Source: Mycobacterium hubeiense (GTDB taxonomy: Bacteria > Actinomycetota > Actinomycetes > Mycobacteriales > Mycobacteriaceae). From it: a DNA stretch of 64,000 nucleotides. The notes beneath the pieces are model-generated. The model did no database searches, had not been told where the DNA came from, and saw only the letters and a program-made list of their open reading frames with translations. The position numbers and the translations under genes are program-made. Where the stretch lies: the NCBI RefSeq assembly GCF_002838065.1, contig NZ_PIZU01000013.1, positions 62,001-126,000 of the forward strand, in the 5' to 3' direction. Position 1 is the stretch's first letter; the number at the start of each line of letters is the position of its first letter. Positions 16,296-23,753 of this stretch are shown in pieces.

Positions 16296-16904
16296 ATGGC
16301 GAACCCAGGCATCGACGAAAGCGACCTGACCACCAAGGCGCGTGTGCGCGCCGCAGCGCTGGACCTTGTCGGCGAGCAAGGGCTGGACGCCACCACAATC
16401 CGCCAGGTGGCCGCGCACGCCGGCGTATCCGTCGGCGTGGTGCAGCACCACTACAAGACGAAGGCCGAGTTGGCCGACGATGTGCGCACCTGGGTGACGG
16501 CCCGGCTCGTCGACGCCGCGAGCGCGGCGACAGGCGGCGCCCGCGTCGACGCCGCCCGACCGGAACTCGTCGCCTTCGACGACCTGATGTCGGGAAACCC
16601 GAAGCTGGCGGCCTACATTCGCCGCATCTTGATCGAGGCCACGCCGAATGCCAAGCGATGGTTCTCCGAAGCCGTCGATCAGACCACCGAGCACTTGCGC
16701 GAAAAGGCGCCCGCGGACCTGGCCGAGGCGCCGGAGGAACTGCGCACTGTTGCGGCCATGCTGTTGGTCGTGACGTTTGGCCCGGTGATCCTCGGCTCGG
16801 CCCTGACCGACCTGCTCGACTGCTCCGTCGAGGATGCCCAATATCGGTGGCGTCAGGTCGAAGACCGGATGCCGATCACCGCCGCACTGCCACGTCCGCG
16901 ATAA
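16296..16904 (+). CDS. TetR-family transcriptional regulator
   Basis: 202 residues, ATG 16296, 3 nt after the SDR. The helix-turn-helix is TTIRQVAAHAGVSVGVVQHHYKTK. The effector domain contains SGNPKLAAYIRRILIEATP. It is paralogous to the regulator at 9845-10441 across the whole length, and the two recognition helices differ at only two positions. They may therefore compete for, or share, the TGTAT-N8/9-ATACA operators at 10563 and 14426. It sits in the operon it may control. Confidence 0.9.
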   Translation: MANPGIDESDLTTKARVRAAALDLVGEQGLDATTIRQVAAHAGVSVGVVQHHYKTKAELADDVRTWVTARLVDAASAATGGARVDAARPELVAFDDLMSGNPKLAAYIRRILIEATPNAKRWFSEAVDQTTEHLREKAPADLAEAPEELRTVAAMLLVVTFGPVILGSALTDLLDCSVEDAQYRWRQVEDRMPITAALPRPR

Positions 16905-16919
16905 GGAGTGTCAAACACC

Positions 16920-17468
16920 ATGACGACGGCCAACATTGACACCGACACGCTCGTCGCCAAGGACGCGATCCGAGACCTCGTCCTGCAGTTTTGCCACGCC
17001 GTCGACCGCGGCGACGTCGCGCTCGCCCGCAGCCTCTACCAGACGGGCGCACTTGACGAACACGGCTTCAACACCACCAACACGGCGCAGGAGTTCCTCG
17101 ACTCGATCGAGATGATGACGGCCCAACTGGCGGCGATCCAACACAACATCACGAATCATCTGATCCGGGTCACCGGGCCGGAAAGCGCGGAGGGCGAGGC
17201 CTACATCATCGCGTATCACCGCTTTGAGAAAGAGGATGGCGCGTATCTCTTGATCACGGGTGGGCGCTATCTCGATCGCTATTCCAAGAGCGAAGGGCAG
17301 TGGAAGTTCGCCCACCGCAAGTGCGTCATCGACTGGGCGCAGGACATGACCGTTCCGGCGAAGCTGCGCGACGAATCCATCACCAGGGGCCTCGCTGCGG
17401 GAACAATGGGCGCCGACGATCCGTCATACGCGTTCTTCACCGCGTTTCCGCGCGGCCTGCGAACGTGA
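16920..17468 (+). CDS. SnoaL-like / NTF2-fold protein
   Basis: 182 residues from ATG 16920 with AAGGAG 11 nt upstream; a GTG 12 nt earlier is less likely. It opens with the SnoaL_4-type pattern IRDLVLQFCHAVDRGDVALARSLY. Later it has HNITNHLIRVTG and GRYLDRYSKSEGQWKFAHRKCVIDW, typical of the scytalone-dehydratase/NTF2 superfamily. Such proteins act as dehydratases, isomerases or ring-hydroxylating small subunits; no specific activity can be assigned. Last gene of the 14482-17468 operon, followed by a hairpin and the IS. Confidence 0.82.
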   Translation: MTTANIDTDTLVAKDAIRDLVLQFCHAVDRGDVALARSLYQTGALDEHGFNTTNTAQEFLDSIEMMTAQLAAIQHNITNHLIRVTGPESAEGEAYIIAYHRFEKEDGAYLLITGGRYLDRYSKSEGQWKFAHRKCVIDWAQDMTVPAKLRDESITRGLAAGTMGADDPSYAFFTAFPRGLRT

Positions 17469-17474
17469 ATCGCT
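17461..17474 (+). repeat. 14-bp direct repeat, left copy (GAACGTGAATCGCT)
   Basis: Identical to 19322-19335 on the far side of the IS. It overlaps the stop codon of the SnoaL-like gene. It is not adjacent to the IS ends (47 nt away), so it is not the simple target duplication of this IS. Confidence 0.7.
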
Positions 17475-17476
17475 TG

Positions 17477-17517
17477 CGCCGAGACTGAGCTTATAATCCT
17501 GCGCGCCGGGCTCGGCG
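17477..17517. terminator. hairpin CGCCGAG-N27-CTCGGCG
   Basis: 7-bp perfect arms directly after the SnoaL-like gene and 4 nt before the IS. It shares GCGCCGAGACTG with the longer hairpin at 9766-9827 and looks like a decayed copy that may still terminate the operon. Confidence 0.5.
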
Positions 17518-17521
17518 TGCT

Positions 17522-19299
17522 TAACGGGTTGATTACTCGCACCAGGTGGCTGTTGCGAAATGCCGGTCGCGGTGCTTGGTCTTGAGTGTCGCTCGCGAAA
17601 CGATGAGGTATGGCTCGTTCGTATCGTCTGGTGCAGCGTGATCAGGAGTTCCTACTGCCGCCGAATATGACGGACTGGCTGCCTGGTTCGCATCTGGTGT
17701 GGTTTGTCCTCGACGTCGTGGATCGCCTTGATACGTCGGAGTTTCACGCCACCCGCCGCACTGGTGGGGTCGGCCGCGCCGGCTATGACCCCGACATGTT
17801 GTTGGCGTTGATGATCTATGCCTATGCCTGCGGGGAGCGGTCCTCGCGCCGCATTGAACAGCTGTGCACCGATCATGTGGCCTATCGGGTGGTGTGCGCG
17901 CAGGACCCGCCGGATCACAGCACGATCGCCCGGTTCCGCGCCGCCCACGACCGGGCGTTTGTCGAGGTGTTCGCCCAGGTGCTGCGCCTGTGCGCGGAAG
18001 CCGGGATGGTGTCGGTAGGGGTGATCTCCATTGACGGCACCAAGATCGCGGCCAACGCGGCCAAATCGGCCAACCGCTCCCAGGACTGGGTGCGCGAGCA
18101 GGCCCGCCGTATCGCCGCCGACGCGGTGCGTGAGGCAGCCGACGTTGACGCCGCCGAGGACGCCGCCGAGGACGCCGCCGGCGGTCCCCAGTCACCGCCG
18201 CCGCAGTTGGGCACGAAGGCAGGTCGGGCCGCCGCGATCAAGAAAGCTATGGAAGAGATCGCTCGCCAAGACGCCCGCCACGACGAAGCTGACGCCGCTG
18301 ATGCGGCCCGCCAACAGGACTACCTGCGCCGGACCGAGGCCGGTGAAGTGCCGACCGGTCCGCCGCCGGCGGGCATCGACAAGGTGCGTCTCTATGAGCT
18401 CAGGATCACCCGTGACCAGCAGCGGCTGGCTGAGCTGGGCGACGGGGGCGGTAAGCCAATCACCGAGCGGCGCAAAGATTTACGTAGGATCCTCAAGCGC
18501 TGGCAGGCTGCGCTGGAGCAGGCACGCGCCGAGCAGGCCGCGGGGTTGGCAGATCGGCGGGGCTCCGCGGCGCGGATACGCGCCTACAAAGATGCCCGCC
18601 GCGCCCAGCGTGGCGGCGCGGTGGTGGTCAACCTGACCGACCCCCAGGCCCGGTTGATGACCGAAGGCTCCGGCGGCGGAATCGTGCAGGGCTACAACAG
18701 CCAGATCGTGTCCTCTGACGACCACCTCGTGATCGGCGTGCACGTCTCCCAAGACGCCAACGACACCAACTGCTTCACACCCGCGCTGGCCGCGGCCACC
18801 ACCCAGACCGAGGCGCTGGGTAAGACGATCGGCTTGGCGTTGGCCGATAACGGCTACTTCACCGAAGACAACCTCACCAGCGAGGACCCGCCAAGGCTGA
18901 TCGCCCCCGGCAAATGCCGCGAGGTCCACCACGGCGCCAAACACAACCCGGCCCACGGGCCGCCACCGCCGGATCTGTCGCCACTGGATGCGATGCGCCA
19001 CAAGATGCGCCAACCCGAAAACGCCGAGAAATACAAACGCCGATCAGCCACCGTGGAACCCGTCATCGGACACCTCAAAGACCGAATCGGCTTACGCCGC
19101 TTCGCCCGCCGAGGCATGCACGCCGTAAACGCCGAACTGCACCTAGCCGCCGCGGTACTCAACCTCACCCGACTCCACCACAGAGCGCTCGCCACGGGGT
19201 AAACCCCCGATTGCCCCACAGCTGTCAGCGCTCACCATGCCTAACCGGCCACCACTCACAAATCGCGACACCCACCAGGTGCGTGCGATCAACCCGTTA
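17522..19299 (+). mobile_element. IS1182-family insertion sequence
   Basis: Bounded by imperfect terminal inverted repeats of about 41 bp (17522-17562 and 19259-19299, 33 of 41 identical, outermost TAACGGGTTGAT perfect), enclosing a single intact transposase gene. No convincing short target duplication abuts the ends. Insertion lies just behind a hairpin between an operon end and a convergent gene end, so no gene is disrupted. The intact frame suggests recent activity. Confidence 0.9.
17610..19202 (+). CDS. IS1182-family transposase (DDE)
   Basis: 530 residues from ATG 17610. N-terminal IS1182-type domain (PNMTDWLPGSHLVWFVLDVV and GYDPDMLLALMIYAYACGERSSRRIE). First catalytic Asp is D142 in ISIDGTKIAANA. 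A long Ala/Glu/Arg-rich insertion, coiled-coil in character, spans about 155-330. The second Asp is in LADNGYF and the Glu in VEPVIGHLKDRIGLRRFARRG. All three DDE residues and the terminal segment are present, so the enzyme looks functional. Confidence 0.95.
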   Translation: MARSYRLVQRDQEFLLPPNMTDWLPGSHLVWFVLDVVDRLDTSEFHATRRTGGVGRAGYDPDMLLALMIYAYACGERSSRRIEQLCTDHVAYRVVCAQDPPDHSTIARFRAAHDRAFVEVFAQVLRLCAEAGMVSVGVISIDGTKIAANAAKSANRSQDWVREQARRIAADAVREAADVDAAEDAAEDAAGGPQSPPPQLGTKAGRAAAIKKAMEEIARQDARHDEADAADAARQQDYLRRTEAGEVPTGPPPAGIDKVRLYELRITRDQQRLAELGDGGGKPITERRKDLRRILKRWQAALEQARAEQAAGLADRRGSAARIRAYKDARRAQRGGAVVVNLTDPQARLMTEGSGGGIVQGYNSQIVSSDDHLVIGVHVSQDANDTNCFTPALAAATTQTEALGKTIGLALADNGYFTEDNLTSEDPPRLIAPGKCREVHHGAKHNPAHGPPPPDLSPLDAMRHKMRQPENAEKYKRRSATVEPVIGHLKDRIGLRRFARRGMHAVNAELHLAAAVLNLTRLHHRALATG

Positions 19300-19321
19300 G
19301 GGCCACATGACCGCTGCCAAG

Positions 19322-19335
19322 GAACGTGAATCGCT
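19322..19335 (+). repeat. 14-bp direct repeat, right copy (GAACGTGAATCGCT)
   Basis: Identical to 17461-17474. It overlaps the stop codon of the convergent LLM oxidoreductase gene, 22 nt beyond the right IS end. Confidence 0.7.
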
Positions 19336-20248
19336 AACCGGCCACACCGAAATGGTCCGCGAAGCGCGTCAGGTACTTCTCGGCCGCGGACGCCGAGGTG
19401 GCGTCGACATGAGCGAGGATCCAGGTGGCGCCGGCGCGGGTCATGCCCATCACGTAGTCGTCGAGAGCGGCCACGGCAGCGGAGTCGTCGAAGTCGACTG
19501 TCGGTGCGGCGACTTGGATTTCGACACCGCCCGGGTCGCGGCCGGCCGCGGCCAGTAGGGTACGGAGCTTGTCGACCGCTCGGGAGAAGTCGTCCACTCC
19601 TTCGATGGCCGCGGTACGCACCGATGACGCCACGGTCGCGGGTGCAACCACCACACTCCAGCCGCTGCCGTGTTCGACGACGCGTCGCATCGTCGCCACG
19701 CTGTTGCCACCGATCCACAGTGGTGGATGGGGCTTCTGGACGGGTGTGTCGAGATTCATCTCTCCGGTGGCCGCGAAATGCGACCCGCTGACCGGTTGCT
19801 CGGGATGGGTCCAGATCCGGCGCAACGCACCAAGCGACTCTTCGAAGAGTTCTGCGCGACTGTCGAAATCGACTCCGAGAGCGGAGAATTCAGAGCGCAG
19901 GTAGCCGGCGCCTACCCCGGCAATCAATCGTCCGCCGGAAACGATGTCCAACGAGGTGAGCGTTTTCGCGGCCAGGTAGGGATTGCGGAACGGCAGCACA
20001 TACAGGTGCGTCATGAGCCTCATCGCGGTGGTGGCAGCAGCGAAGAAGGCCAGTGCCACCGTCGGGTCGAACGTGTCGTGGCCGCCCGAGCGCCGCCACT
20101 TCGCCGACGGCGCCGGGTGGTCAGCAAGCGCGATGGCGTCGAAGCCAAGCGCTTCGACGCGACTTGCGAGAGCGCGCATGACGCCGGGGTCGCGGAACTC
20201 CCGGCTGGCAGTCGGAACGTCGCTGGGGTACTCGACTGTGAACTTCAT
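19334..20248 (-). CDS. LLM-class F420-dependent oxidoreductase
   Basis: 304 residues of the luciferase-like monooxygenase fold. Features: VEALGFDAIALADHP near 40, AFFAAATTAMRLMTHLYVLPFRNPYLAAKTLTSLDIVSGGRLIAGVGAGYL around 68-117, and KPHPPLWIGGNSVATMRRVVEHGSGWSV. The pattern matches the actinobacterial F420-dependent subfamily, so it should use reduced F420 for hydride transfer or act as a monooxygenase. Co-directional with the SDR upstream (3-nt gap). Substrate unknown. Confidence 0.88.
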   Translation of the reverse strand: MKFTVEYPSDVPTASREFRDPGVMRALASRVEALGFDAIALADHPAPSAKWRRSGGHDTFDPTVALAFFAAATTAMRLMTHLYVLPFRNPYLAAKTLTSLDIVSGGRLIAGVGAGYLRSEFSALGVDFDSRAELFEESLGALRRIWTHPEQPVSGSHFAATGEMNLDTPVQKPHPPLWIGGNSVATMRRVVEHGSGWSVVVAPATVASSVRTAAIEGVDDFSRAVDKLRTLLAAAGRDPGGVEIQVAAPTVDFDDSAAVAALDDYVMGMTRAGATWILAHVDATSASAAEKYLTRFADHFGVAG

Positions 20249-20251
20249 GGG

Positions 20252-21061
20252 TCAGTAGATCGATCCGGTTGCGCCGCCGTCGATGTGGAGGTTCATGCCG
20301 TTGAAGAACTCCGCTTTCGGACTTGCAAGTACCGCCACGGCATAGGCGACATCGCTGACTTGGCCGATCCGATGGACGGTCTGGCCAGTCCCTTTCAGCA
20401 CGTATTCCGCGGCCCGGTCGAGGTCCTCGCCCCAGCCGCGGCGTTGCGCGAAGATCCGCAGGAAGTCGCGCAGCCCATCGGTCATGATCATCCCGGGCAT
20501 CACGGTGTTCACCGTGACGCCGGTGCCGGCCAACGCTTTTGACAACCCCATCGACATGTTGATCATCGCTGCTTTCGACGGTCCGTAATCCGGTTGGCCC
20601 GAGGTCGGAATGATTCCTGCCGCGGATGCGATCTGAATGACGCGGCCCCAGCCGTTCTCCTTCATCGCCGGCACCAGCGCGTGAATGAGATACCCCGCCG
20701 ACAGCACATTGCGTTGGTAGGTGACCCCCCACTCCGATACGGGAAGTGCGAACCACGACTGCGTACCGGTCTCCGACGTTCCGCCGGCGTTGTTGACCAG
20801 AATGTCGATGCCTCCGAAAGCCTCAACCGCGGCGTGGGCCACACCGTCCGCCCCGTCTTCGGTGGCCAGATCGCCCACCGCCGTGGCAGCCTGCCCGCCC
20901 TCGCTCCTGATGCGCTCGGCCACCGCCACAGCCCGTTCTGCGTTGCGGCCGTGTACAACCACCGACACTCCTTCGGCAGCGAGAGTGCCGGCAATTCCCG
21001 CCCCGATGCCGGAACTGCTTCCGGTCACGAGTGCCCGCTTGCCCTCGAGATCGAAGTTCAT
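20252..21061 (-). CDS. SDR-family oxidoreductase
   Basis: 269 residues from ATG 21061 (MNFDLEGKRALVTGSSSGIGAG). A longer in-frame upstream extension exists but has no SDR character. Cofactor loop TGSSSGIG, NNAG motif near 92, catalytic Ser in QIASAAG, and YGPSK active site. All classical residues are present, so it should be an active NAD(P) alcohol dehydrogenase or ketoreductase. It precedes the LLM oxidoreductase in a two-gene minus-strand unit, divergent from the amidohydrolase operon. Confidence 0.9.
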   Translation of the reverse strand: MNFDLEGKRALVTGSSSGIGAGIAGTLAAEGVSVVVHGRNAERAVAVAERIRSEGGQAATAVGDLATEDGADGVAHAAVEAFGGIDILVNNAGGTSETGTQSWFALPVSEWGVTYQRNVLSAGYLIHALVPAMKENGWGRVIQIASAAGIIPTSGQPDYGPSKAAMINMSMGLSKALAGTGVTVNTVMPGMIMTDGLRDFLRIFAQRRGWGEDLDRAAEYVLKGTGQTVHRIGQVSDVAYAVAVLASPKAEFFNGMNLHIDGGATGSIY

Positions 21062-21171
21062 GATCGCCGTCCGTCGGAACCGATCACGCGTGACTGCCTT
21101 TCTATCTACAGCGGGCCGACGGACCGCGTGCTTGCCGCAGCGGTCGTCGGTGGCTACTCTAACAAAATAAC

Positions 21172-21190
21172 TAAATGTTTTTCTGTTTAG
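21172..21190. promoter_or_regulatory. AT-rich element TAAATGTTT-N6-TTTAG-type before amidohydrolase operon
   Basis: Lies 20-38 nt upstream of the amidohydrolase start, in a sharply AT-rich patch. Arms CTAAA/TTTAG (21171-21190) are inverted. The TAAATGTTT core equals that at 7077-7085. Confidence 0.35.
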
Positions 21191-21209
21191 CTCTCTGAGG
21201 GAGGCACCA

Positions 21210-22361
21210 GTGCCGTTGCAGCCATGGATGGACCTGATTTCCGTCGACGACCATCTGATCGAGCACCCGAAGGTGTGGAGCGACCGGCTGCCCAAGAAGT
21301 ACTTGGAGGCCGGGCCGAAGATCATCGAGTGGGAGCGTCCCGACAACGGCCAGATGTGCCAGGTCTGGGAGTACGAAGGCCGTATCTATCCCTACATCGG
21401 CTTGAATGCGGTCGCCGGCAAGCCGCCTGAGGAGTACGGCATCGAGCCGGTGCGCTACGACGACATGATCCCCGGCTGCTACGACCCCAAGGCCCGGGTC
21501 GCCGACATGGACATCGACGGGGTCAAGGCGATGACGTGCTTCCCGTCCTTCCCGCGTTTCGCCGGTGCGGTGTTCGCCGAGGGCGAGGACAAGGAACTGG
21601 CCAAGCTGTGTTCGCAGGCATGGAACGACTTCCATCTCGACGAGTGGGCGGCCACCGCCCCAGACCGGTTCATCCCGGTAGCGATGCTGCCGTTCTGGGA
21701 CCTCGACGCCAGTGTCAAGGAGGTCTACCGCGTCGCTGCCAAAGGCGCGAAGGTCGTGACCTTCCCGGACCTGCCGGACAAGCTGGGGCTTCCGTCGGTG
21801 CACTCCGATCACTGGGATCCGCTGCTGTCGGCGATGGAGGAGACCGGCCTCGTGCTGGCCCAGCACTTCGGGTCCGGCGGCTTCCCACCACCGATCGCTC
21901 CGGACGCCCCGTTCGCGGTGTTCATCACCCTGATGGGCACCATGTCGATGACCGCGATGACCGACTGGCTGTTCTCCAACACCCTCTACCGGCACCCCAA
22001 CCTCAAGATCGGGTTGTCCGAAGGCGGCATCGGCTGGATTCCCTACATCCTCGAACGCGCCGACAGCGTCTGGCGCAAGCACCGCTTCTACAACAACATC
22101 AACCAGGACCACCCGCCGAGCTACCTGTTCAAGAAGCACATCCACGGTTGCTTCATCGAGGACGACTTCGGCGTCGACAACCGCCACGTCATCGGGATCG
22201 ACAACATCACCTGGGAATGCGACTACCCCCACTCCGACTCGTACTGGCCGAAGAGCCGGGAGCGTGCCGCCGAGACGTTCAAGGACGTACCCGACGACGA
22301 GGTGCACAAGATCGTCGAGCTCAACACCCGCAAGTTCTACAACTTCCCGCGGGCGGCATGA
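21210..22361 (+). CDS. amidohydrolase family protein (Amidohydro_2, ACMSD-like)
   Basis: 383 residues, preceded by CTGAGGGAGGCACCA. Metal-dependent TIM-barrel hydrolase/decarboxylase type: N-terminal DDHLIEHP (H-containing metal loop), SDHWDPL and AQHFGSGG in the middle, and ECDYPHSDSYWP near the end with the conserved Asp. This group includes decarboxylases and hydrolases acting on ring-cleavage products. It leads a five-gene operon with a small protein, FadE, CoA-transferase and SDR, so its product probably feeds into CoA-ester breakdown. Confidence 0.88.
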   Translation: MPLQPWMDLISVDDHLIEHPKVWSDRLPKKYLEAGPKIIEWERPDNGQMCQVWEYEGRIYPYIGLNAVAGKPPEEYGIEPVRYDDMIPGCYDPKARVADMDIDGVKAMTCFPSFPRFAGAVFAEGEDKELAKLCSQAWNDFHLDEWAATAPDRFIPVAMLPFWDLDASVKEVYRVAAKGAKVVTFPDLPDKLGLPSVHSDHWDPLLSAMEETGLVLAQHFGSGGFPPPIAPDAPFAVFITLMGTMSMTAMTDWLFSNTLYRHPNLKIGLSEGGIGWIPYILERADSVWRKHRFYNNINQDHPPSYLFKKHIHGCFIEDDFGVDNRHVIGIDNITWECDYPHSDSYWPKSRERAAETFKDVPDDEVHKIVELNTRKFYNFPRAA

Positions 22362-22606
22362 GCGAGGGAGAGGACCGTATGGACCGGATCGAACAGCTGC
22401 CGGTCTCGGACTGGACTGATCAGGATCTGTTGACCAAGGACGAGGCCCGCGAACGCCTCGTCGACGAAATCGGTCACACCCGGTCCCGCTTGGACGAGTT
22501 GACGGCCAAGAGCACCGACGATCCGGAGATCCAGCTGCTGCAACGGCGGCTCAACGCCATGGAGTCGATACGCGACGAGTACACCAACTATCGCGACAGG
22601 AAGTGA
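22358..22606 (+). CDS. small coiled-coil-like protein (82 aa)
   Basis: 82 residues starting at ATG 22358, overlapping the amidohydrolase stop by 4 nt; a second ATG at 22379 after GAGAGGAC is possible. The protein is highly charged and helical (DEARERLVDEIGHTRSRLDEL, then LLQRRLNAMESIRDEYTNYRD), with no Cys and no recognised domain. Translational coupling on both sides (the next gene starts 1 nt after its stop) argues it is real, possibly an assembly or interaction partner of a neighbouring enzyme. Confidence 0.7.
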   Translation: MSEGEDRMDRIEQLPVSDWTDQDLLTKDEARERLVDEIGHTRSRLDELTAKSTDDPEIQLLQRRLNAMESIRDEYTNYRDRK

Positions 22607-22607
22607 T

Positions 22608-23753
22608 GTGCCGGTAGCCACCCGACGCACCGAAGACGTTGCCGCGATTCGGTCGCAGATCCGCGCATTCCTCGAAAATGCTCCCAGGCCGTCAGGTCTG
22701 CGCGACTACGGGCCGACGCCGACCGCCGCCGACGTGGCGCCCGGCCGGGTCTGGCACAAGTACCTGGCCGAACACGGATACGTCTGCCTGCACTGGCCCG
22801 CCGAGTACGGCGGCGCCGACGCGTCGGTCGCGTTCCAGGCGATCTTCGCCGAGGAGTGCGCGCGCGCCGGCGTTCCACGTCAGCTCGCCATCACCGCGAT
22901 CGACCTCGCCGGGCCGGTGCTGATCAAGTTCGGCACCGACGAGCAGAAGTCGCGCTACCTGGAACGAATCCGGGTCGGCGACGACATCTGGACACAGCTG
23001 TTCTCCGAGCCCGGCGCCGGCTCCGACCTCGCGAGCGTGCGCACCAAGGCGGAAAAGACGGCGACGGGCTGGCGGATCAGCGGGCAGAAGGTCTGGAGTT
23101 CGGCGGCGAACTCCGCCGACTACGGACTGCTGCTCGCCCGCACGGACGCCGACAGGCACCGCGGACTGTCGATGTTTGTCATCCCGATGGCCTCCCCCGG
23201 CGTGAGTGTGCGGCCGCTGACGCAGATGGACGGCGAAAGCAAGTTCAACGAGGTGTTCCTCGACGGCGTCGAGGTGGGTGACGACGCGCTGATCGGCGAG
23301 GTCGGCCAGGGCTGGGCGATCGCGATCATGACGCTCGGCCGAGAGCGGCTGACACTGGGGTCGCAGGCGGTGGCGATGTTCCGGTTGCACGAGCGGATGG
23401 TCGAGGCGGCCCGGGAGCACGATCTGCTCGACCCGGTATTGGCGCGTTCGATGACCAAGCTGTGGACGCGGATGTGGCTGCTGCGCTACACGTGGCAGCG
23501 CGCCATCGACGCGGGCGACACCTCGTCGGCGGCGTTCTCCGTGCTCAAGCTGATGACCTCGGAGACCGACCGCGACCTGGGCGATATGGCGACCGAAGTG
23601 CTCGGCACCGATGCCTGCGCCGATCCTGCGGACAACGAGCTCGTGCACCACATGCTGGTCGGCCGCGCCCAGACGATCCTCGGCGGCACCAGCGAGATTC
23701 AGCGCAACATCCTCGGTGAGCGCGTGCTCGGTCTCCCCAAAGAGCCTCGTTGA
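22608..23753 (+). CDS. acyl-CoA dehydrogenase (FadE)
   Basis: 381 residues from GTG 22608. Full alpha-type acyl-CoA dehydrogenase: HWPAEYGGADAS, QLFSEPGAGSDLASVRTKA (FAD and substrate loop, near 128), GQKVWSSAANSADYGLLLARTD, and the C-terminal ILGGTSEIQRNILGERVLGLPKEPR. All segments expected of a single-subunit or alpha-subunit flavoenzyme are present. It should alpha,beta-desaturate a CoA ester. It overlaps the CoA-transferase by TTGA. Confidence 0.92.
   Translation: MPVATRRTEDVAAIRSQIRAFLENAPRPSGLRDYGPTPTAADVAPGRVWHKYLAEHGYVCLHWPAEYGGADASVAFQAIFAEECARAGVPRQLAITAIDLAGPVLIKFGTDEQKSRYLERIRVGDDIWTQLFSEPGAGSDLASVRTKAEKTATGWRISGQKVWSSAANSADYGLLLARTDADRHRGLSMFVIPMASPGVSVRPLTQMDGESKFNEVFLDGVEVGDDALIGEVGQGWAIAIMTLGRERLTLGSQAVAMFRLHERMVEAAREHDLLDPVLARSMTKLWTRMWLLRYTWQRAIDAGDTSSAAFSVLKLMTSETDRDLGDMATEVLGTDACADPADNELVHHMLVGRAQTILGGTSEIQRNILGERVLGLPKEPR

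Noticed and set aside
18127..18182. Short GAC-GCC-GCC-GAG repeats as a tandem repeat
   Set aside because: They encode the Ala/Glu/Asp-rich insertion of the transposase and need no separate explanation.
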